A stretch of 64,000 nucleotides of DNA from Methanobacterium sp. UBA176 (lineage in GTDB: Archaea; Methanobacteriota; Methanobacteria; Methanobacteriales; Methanobacteriaceae), in contig DAVZ01000040.1 in NCBI GenBank assembly GCA_002505765.1, positions 7,780-71,779 on the forward strand. Direction: 5' to 3'. This document shows, piece by piece, positions 62,991-64,000 of this stretch. Below the pieces are notes generated by a model. That model had not been told where the DNA came from and made no database searches. It was given only the letters and a program-made list of their open reading frames with translations. A program made the translations under genes and the position numbers. Position 1 is the stretch's first letter, and each line of letters opens with the position of its first letter.

Positions 62991-63086
62991 ATGAAGCATC
63001 ATCTAAATTACAGTAAAGAAGACCTGAATTACATTTTGTTAGAGAAAATATTTAAAATTATCGGTTCCAGAAATCAAAATCGATAA
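62991..63086 (+). pseudogene. Decayed small gene interrupted by hairpins
   Basis: An ATG behind GGAGATAAAA opens 31 codons (MKHHLNYSKEDLNYILLEKI), too short but with a good start signal. After hairpin pair G a different frame at 63151 reads GLIITLGYSTKTALQKLSET. The two may be parts of one broken gene, possibly a transposase or regulator. The family is not recognised. Confidence 0.35.
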
Positions 63087-63102
63087 TAGCTTCAAAAGCC
63101 AT

Positions 63103-63144
63103 CGAAAATCTCTGATTTTCGGGGTATCGAAAACGAAGTTTTTG
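63103..63144. repeat. Hairpin pair G
   Basis: Arm CGAAAATC with loop tct is perfect at 63103-63121. A second one at 63128-63144 (CGAAAAC, loop gaa, GTTTTTG) has one mismatch. They lie at the downstream side of the minus-strand gene ending at 63226. Confidence 0.7.
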
Positions 63145-63225
63145 AGGGCAGGACTCATCATAACCCTAGGCTACAGCACAAAAACAGCCTTACAAAAGCT
63201 CTCAGAAACCTAAAAAATTAAGACC

Positions 63226-63372
63226 CTAAAAAAATATAGCTAATCTTTCAATTGGATGCTCGCTTGGCGAAAACCCAGACCAGTAATTTTGAACAACAAT
63301 CCCAATCAAAACAATTACTCCAATAAAAGTTAAAAATCCAATAATTCCTGCAATAACTTTCCTCAAATTCAT
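63226..63372 (-). CDS. Small membrane protein (48 aa)
   Basis: The frame begins MNLRKVIAGIIGFLTFIGVI and continues VLIGIVVQNYWSGFSPSEHP: one long membrane helix with a positive N-terminus and a short outside tail. Its ATG is five bases after the stop of the 63378 gene, whose end (GATGTGATT) could serve as ribosome site, so the two are probably co-transcribed. Family unknown. Confidence 0.55.
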   Translation of the reverse strand: MNLRKVIAGIIGFLTFIGVIVLIGIVVQNYWSGFSPSEHPIERLAIFF

Positions 63373-63377
63373 AACAA

Positions 63378-64000
63378 TCACATCAACTTACTAATATCAG
63401 TATTAATCAACTTCAAATAAGTCCTATTGGCTCTGATAACATCAAAAGTGTTGATCTTATCTCTCCCTTTAATAACAGCACTGCAACCAGACAAAAGCAA
63501 AATAAAAGCCTTTTCAGTTGCTCTAAACGTTATTGCCTTGCCATCAGCACCTTTCCATTTATTAAATACTAACATGAAAAAAATCTCACGAACACCATTA
63601 AATAATTTTTTAGCTTTTTTATCCTGCCATTTAACCTTCCCAAGTTTTTTAAAGAATTCTTTTGTTGGTTCAGGTGTTTTTTGGTTTGAATCGAAATTTT
63701 CTAGCATTAAAGTTATTCGTGTGGCCATGTTTCCTTGTTCTACCTTGTATAAGTCTTCCTGGTAGATTTTTCGACCAGTTCTGATACTGTAGAGGTCACC
63801 GATAAAAGTATAAATCACCCAAAAATGCTTTATGCCGATTAAAGGTGCTAAAGGAATACTCAAAGGAAATTTACTTAAATGTTTAGCTGCTAAAAGCTCT
63901 AAATCCGAATAATCATTATTCTTAGCACCATACCTCTTATCAACACTAGAATCAATAGGATTATCCATATGAACAAGTTTTTCGTAAATTTCATTCTCTT
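63378..64000 (-). CDS. Hypothetical protein, 5' end beyond the window
   Basis: The frame is open to the window edge; an internal Met at 63968 is not necessarily the start, because the upstream codons (ENEIYEKLVHMDNPID) also look coding. At least 207 residues are visible. There is a hydrophobic central stretch (FPLSIPLAPLIGIKHFWVIYTFIGD) and a conserved-looking end (FDVIRANRTYLKLINTDISKLM). No family is recognised. A small membrane protein gene follows. Confidence 0.6.
   Translation of the reverse strand, partial: ENEIYEKLVHMDNPIDSSVDKRYGAKNNDYSDLELLAAKHLSKFPLSIPLAPLIGIKHFWVIYTFIGDLYSIRTGRKIYQEDLYKVEQGNMATRITLMLENFDSNQKTPEPTKEFFKKLGKVKWQDKKAKKLFNGVREIFFMLVFNKWKGADGKAITFRATEKAFILLLSGCSAVIKGRDKINTFDVIRANRTYLKLINTDISKLM

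Overview
The window is an AT-rich archaeal chromosome segment, most likely from a mesophilic Methanobacterium-like methanogen (Methanobacteriales). The evidence is two HMf-type histones, archaeal ribosomal proteins (S6e, S24e, S27ae, S28e, L7ae, L24e), aIF2-gamma, aIF5B, RpoE1 and Spt4, HMG-CoA reductase, F420-dependent NADP reductase, an archaeal dephospho-CoA kinase and a HARP-type RNase P. Promoters look archaeal (TATA boxes), and many starts are GTG or TTG behind GGTGA or GGAGG sites. No rRNA or tRNA gene was seen.

Layout. Positions 1-8.2 kb are a decayed accessory region: MNT/HEPN and RelBE-type toxin-antitoxin modules (some intact, some broken), a large unknown protein with TPR-like C-terminus, a pRiA4b ORF-3-like protein, an RHH regulator with a tiny partner gene, and a residual CRISPR repeat pair. 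Positions 8.5-21.7 kb hold two consecutive type I-B (Cst/DevR-like) CRISPR effector cassettes on the minus strand. The upstream one is cas6-cas8-cas7-cas5-cas3. The downstream one is cas8-cas11-cas7-cas5-cas3, and its cas6 survives only as a C-terminal stub. No cas1, cas2 or cas4 is present. Positions 22-33.5 kb carry a histone, a PEBP-like protein, a KH/PP-loop ATPase, Hsp20 and a signalling cluster (a 1732-residue pseudokinase/ATPase/histidine kinase, a response regulator and a REC-PAS histidine kinase). Positions 33.7-43.7 kb are a translation/transcription gene string, minus strand. Positions 43.9-62.4 kb are mostly housekeeping: thrC, trpS, endA, hxlB, npdG, a PIN-ATPase, hisI, hisS, HARP RNase P, aroE, a membrane PAS histidine kinase, a TatD-like hydrolase, a VIT1/CCC1 protein, HMG-CoA reductase and sucD. 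The last 1.6 kb is accessory again and ends in a gene cut by the window edge.

The most unusual signal is a family of short-hairpin islands. They are clusters of perfect 6-10 bp inverted repeats around 3-4 nt loops, each with a different stem sequence but the same architecture. They lie at about 0.44-0.65, 6.5-6.8, 22.17-22.22, 25.5-25.64, 41.5-41.7, 43.35-43.45, 62.48-62.52 and 63.10-63.14 kb, usually next to the 3' end of a minus-strand gene. Two similar hairpin pairs lie in frame inside genes: codons 4-19 of cas5 (18622-18669) and within the giant kinase (30789-30852). Both are about 50 nt long with short near-direct repeats at their edges, which suggests a mobile or self-propagating palindromic element able to enter reading frames.

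Other points are: a separate Cas11-like gene that resembles the C-terminus of the neighbouring Cas8; a 14-bp motif repeated at exact 34-bp steps at two toxin-antitoxin loci; three 30-bp-spaced repeats upstream of a histone gene; and a one-base frameshift that removes the first catalytic Asp of a PIN protein.
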